Source: Shouchella xiaoxiensis (GTDB taxonomy: Bacteria; Bacillota; Bacilli; Bacillales; Bacillaceae_D). From it: a stretch of DNA of 64,000 nt. The notes below the pieces were generated by a model, which saw only the letters and a program-made list of their open reading frames with translations, was not told the origin of the DNA and did no database searches. Shown here in pieces: positions 62,327 through 64,000 of this stretch. A program made the position numbers and the translations under genes. The stretch covers positions 62,001 through 126,000 of the forward strand of contig NZ_JAFBCV010000012.1 in NCBI RefSeq assembly GCF_016907895.1, read 5' to 3'. The number at the start of each line of letters is the position of its first letter. Position 1 is the first letter of the stretch.

Positions 62327-62437
62327 TTGAAAAGTGATTATCAAGGTAAGTGGTTAGGTAATTGCAAGAATGCAGTGGATAGAATGATTCGTGGAAAGAA
62401 CCGCTATCGTATTAAAAAAAAGAAGTGTCAACAGTGA
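62327..62437 (+). pseudogene. Possible short basic coding remnant
   Basis: A 36-codon frame from a TTG reads LKSDYQGKWLGNCKNAVDRM and continues as a Lys/Arg-rich tail to TGA. The composition is protein-like, but there is no ribosome binding site, so it may be the end of a lost gene. It abuts the inverted repeat at 62276-62325. Confidence 0.3.
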
Positions 62438-62446
62438 TGAAAACCC

Positions 62447-62475
62447 TTTCAATTATTTTAATTATTCTTCATAAT
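62447..62475 (+). promoter_or_regulatory. Candidate promoter of fadH
   Basis: TTTCAA (62447-62452) and CATAAT (62470-62475) are 17 bases apart, upstream of the dehydrogenase gene. Confidence 0.45.
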
Positions 62476-62518
62476 AGGGGTGAGGAGCTACATTTGCGAG
62501 GAGGAAGGAGAGGGTCGT

Positions 62519-63307
62519 ATGAAAGAAAAAGTAGTGTTAATTACAGGTGGAAGTAGCGGTATGGGCAAGGCGATGGCCCATTATTTCTCACAGCATGGAG
62601 CTAAGGTTGTAATTTGTGCAAGAAACGAAGAGCGTTTAGCAGAGACGAAGCTTGAGCTTGAAACGTATCCAAACCAAATAAAAACGTATGCTGTTGATGT
62701 TCGAAATCGGGCTGATCTTGCAGCAATGGTTGATGATGTTTATGCAACCGTCGGTCCGATAACGGACTTGATTAACAATGCAGCGGGTAACTTTTTAGTA
62801 CCGGCGGAAGAGTTAAGTGAAAACGGCTGGAATGCTGTCATCGACATTGTTTTAAACGGGACATGGCATTTGTCACAACTAGTCGGTAAGCAATGGATTG
62901 ATCGTAAGGAAAAAGGGTCTATTATTAACATTGTTGCGACCTATGCATGGACAGGTGGACCAGGAGTTGTTCATTCCGCCAGCGCCAAGGCCGGTGTTCT
63001 TGCGATGACAAAAACGCTCGCGGTTGAATGGGGTTCAAGATACGGAATTCGCGTGAACGCGATCGCTCCAGGACCAATTGAAGATACTGGTGGTGTAGAT
63101 AAATTAATTCAAAGTGAAAAAGCGCATAAAATGGCACTAAAGAGTGTCCCGCTCCAGCGTTTTGGTAAAGGTGAAGAGGTTGCCAAACTTGCTGGGTACC
63201 TTTCGTCAGATGAAGGTGCTTATATTAATGGGACATGTATTACCATTGACGGTGGTCAGTCAATTGGGCAATCCGGCTTTCAGACCGGTGCTGCAGCTTT
63301 TTTATAA
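62519..63307 (+). CDS. fadH: 2,4-dienoyl-CoA reductase FadH (short-chain dehydrogenase)
   Basis: A 262-residue classical SDR. The NADPH-binding TGGSSGMGKAMA lies at the N-terminus, NNAAGNFLVPAE in the middle, and the motif ATYAWTGGPGVVHSASAKAG holds the active site region. As in FadH (YkuF) of Bacillus subtilis, the usual YxxxK tyrosine is replaced (HSASAKAG), typical of mammalian-like dienoyl-CoA reductases. It would act in beta-oxidation of unsaturated fatty acids. The ATG at 62519 has AAGGAGAGGG upstream. Confidence 0.85.
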   Translation: MKEKVVLITGGSSGMGKAMAHYFSQHGAKVVICARNEERLAETKLELETYPNQIKTYAVDVRNRADLAAMVDDVYATVGPITDLINNAAGNFLVPAEELSENGWNAVIDIVLNGTWHLSQLVGKQWIDRKEKGSIINIVATYAWTGGPGVVHSASAKAGVLAMTKTLAVEWGSRYGIRVNAIAPGPIEDTGGVDKLIQSEKAHKMALKSVPLQRFGKGEEVAKLAGYLSSDEGAYINGTCITIDGGQSIGQSGFQTGAAAFL

Positions 63308-63313
63308 ACAGAA

Positions 63314-63347
63314 CAAACGCACATGAGTAAAGCTCGTGTGCGTTTTT
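63314..63347 (+). terminator. Terminator of fadH
   Basis: AAACGCACATGAG and CTCGTGTGCGTTT pair with one G-T pair around TAAAG, followed by T. Confidence 0.88.
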
Positions 63348-63377
63348 CTGTTCCAATTAAATTTACGTTAAAAAAGG

Positions 63378-63402
63378 GATTAAATTTCATCAATTCGGGT
63401 AT
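63378..63402 (+). promoter_or_regulatory. Candidate sigma-B promoter of the osmoprotectant transporter
   Basis: GATTAA (63378-63383) and a perfect GGGTAT (63397-63402) are 13 bases apart, matching the sigma-B pattern GTTTAA-N12/14-GGGTAT at all but one position. A sigma-A reading (TATATT at 63400) has no good -35. Confidence 0.6.
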
Positions 63403-63444
63403 ATTCATAAGACGTTTTTTGAAAGAGAGAGGTGAAGGGATACT

Positions 63445-64000
63445 TTGATTACGTTTCAACAAGTAGACAAATCGTTTTCAGAAGATACGAAAGCAGTAAA
63501 AGAGTTATCGTTTACAATTGAGCGCGGTGAATTCTTTGTTTTAATCGGTCCAAGCGGCTGTGGAAAAACAACAACGCTAAAAATGATTAATCGGTTAATT
63601 GATCCTTCTAATGGTGCAATTACCATTAATGGCTCAAACCATCGAGAGGTTAATCTTCATGAATTAAGGTGGAATATTGGGTATGTGTTGCAGCAAATTG
63701 CTCTATTTCCGCATATGACAGTGGCAGAAAACATCGCAGTGGTTCCGGAGATGAAGAAATGGAAACAAGGGGATATTGCCAAACGCGTTGATGATTTACT
63801 TGAACTAGTTGGCATGGAGCCAGCTACTTATCGTGACCGACTTCCTGCTGATTTATCCGGAGGGCAACAACAGCGTGTGGGCGTAGCTAGAGCTCTTGCT
63901 GGGGACCCCGATATTATCCTGATGGACGAGCCTTTTAGTGCACTTGATCCTCTTGTTCGCGAGCAGTTACAGAATGATATTAAAGAACTCCAGCAAAAAA
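63445..64000 (+). CDS. opuCA: Glycine betaine/carnitine/choline ABC transporter ATPase, partial
   Basis: The first 185 codons of an ABC ATPase; the window ends inside the gene. Walker A is GPSGCGKTTTLKM, the signature LSGGQQQRVGVARAL and Walker B ILMDEPFSALDP. The N-terminal INRLIDPSNGAITINGSNHRE and the ELRWNIGYVLQQ segment match the OpuBA/OpuCA and related osmoprotectant uptake ATPases (ProV-like). The TTG start at 63445 follows AGAGAGGTGAAGGG. The precise OpuA/OpuB/OpuC assignment needs the downstream genes. Confidence 0.85.
   Translation, partial: MITFQQVDKSFSEDTKAVKELSFTIERGEFFVLIGPSGCGKTTTLKMINRLIDPSNGAITINGSNHREVNLHELRWNIGYVLQQIALFPHMTVAENIAVVPEMKKWKQGDIAKRVDDLLELVGMEPATYRDRLPADLSGGQQQRVGVARALAGDPDIILMDEPFSALDPLVREQLQNDIKELQQK

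Overview
The window is a chromosomal segment of a spore-forming, low-to-moderate G+C Bacillaceae, most likely an alkaliphilic or halotolerant relative of Bacillus (Shouchella/Alkalihalobacillus type; the genus is inference). Support comes from the Bacillus-type gene order (panBCD, dinG, ypmA-ypmB, asnS, dnaD-nth-ypoC, ponA-recU-yppC, mrfAB-cotD-ypsA-gpsB-rnpB-ypsC), spore genes (sspM, cotD, a Spo0E-type phosphatase, racA), a type B RNase P RNA, strong AGGAGG ribosome binding sites with GTG and TTG starts, and a glutamate-rich tail on PBP1. No tRNA, rRNA, insertion sequence, prophage or CRISPR array was seen; it is mostly ordinary core genome.

Layout. 1-6.4 kb: end of panB, panC, panD, a TPR protein, dinG and mtaD. 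6.4-10.8 kb: a small minus-strand gene, ypmA, ypmB, asnS with its own promoter (no aspB), dnaD, nth and ypoC. 10.8-18.8 kb: a double dynamin (dynA) converging on the recU-ponA pair, then yppC. 18.7-20.2 kb: sspM, racA-like, yppE and a small membrane protein. 20.4-24.3 kb: ilvA, a DJ-1/PfpI protein, RNase Z and three thioredoxin-fold genes in a tight run. 24.4-31.8 kb: a metallophosphatase, cvfC, a small acidic protein, ydbST, a DUF2777-like gene and the telA-xpaC pair behind a sigma-W-type promoter.

31.8-38.3 kb: glutamate synthase genes with a long A+T-rich leader. 38.4-41.4 kb: a YpjP-like protein, two small membrane proteins, kapB, then on the minus strand dapA under a lysine (L-box) riboswitch, and a spo0E-like gene. 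41.5-46.5 kb: a lipoprotein, a Cof-type HAD phosphatase, two very small genes, a MarR-VOC dioxygenase-hydrolase (mhq-like) operon with a palindromic operator, and a membrane coiled-coil gene. 46.6-54.7 kb: pepF, the DNA-repair pair mrfA-mrfB, cotD with a sigma-K-type promoter, ypsA, gpsB, an RNase HI-like gene and rnpB. 54.7-64 kb: a small membrane protein, rRNA methyltransferase ypsC, an orphan, gluconokinase, a DUF2564-like protein, an IscA-fold protein, carboxypeptidase ypwA, MarC, a XerS-like tyrosine recombinase next to a perfect 24-bp-arm inverted repeat, fadH, and the start of an osmoprotectant ABC ATPase cut by the window end.

Several genes shorter than 60 codons (sspM, the spo0E-like gene, a 26-residue gene with its own promoter and terminator, a 50-residue acidic gene) were read directly from the sequence. 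Family calls are made from recalled motifs and protein signatures, not database searches.
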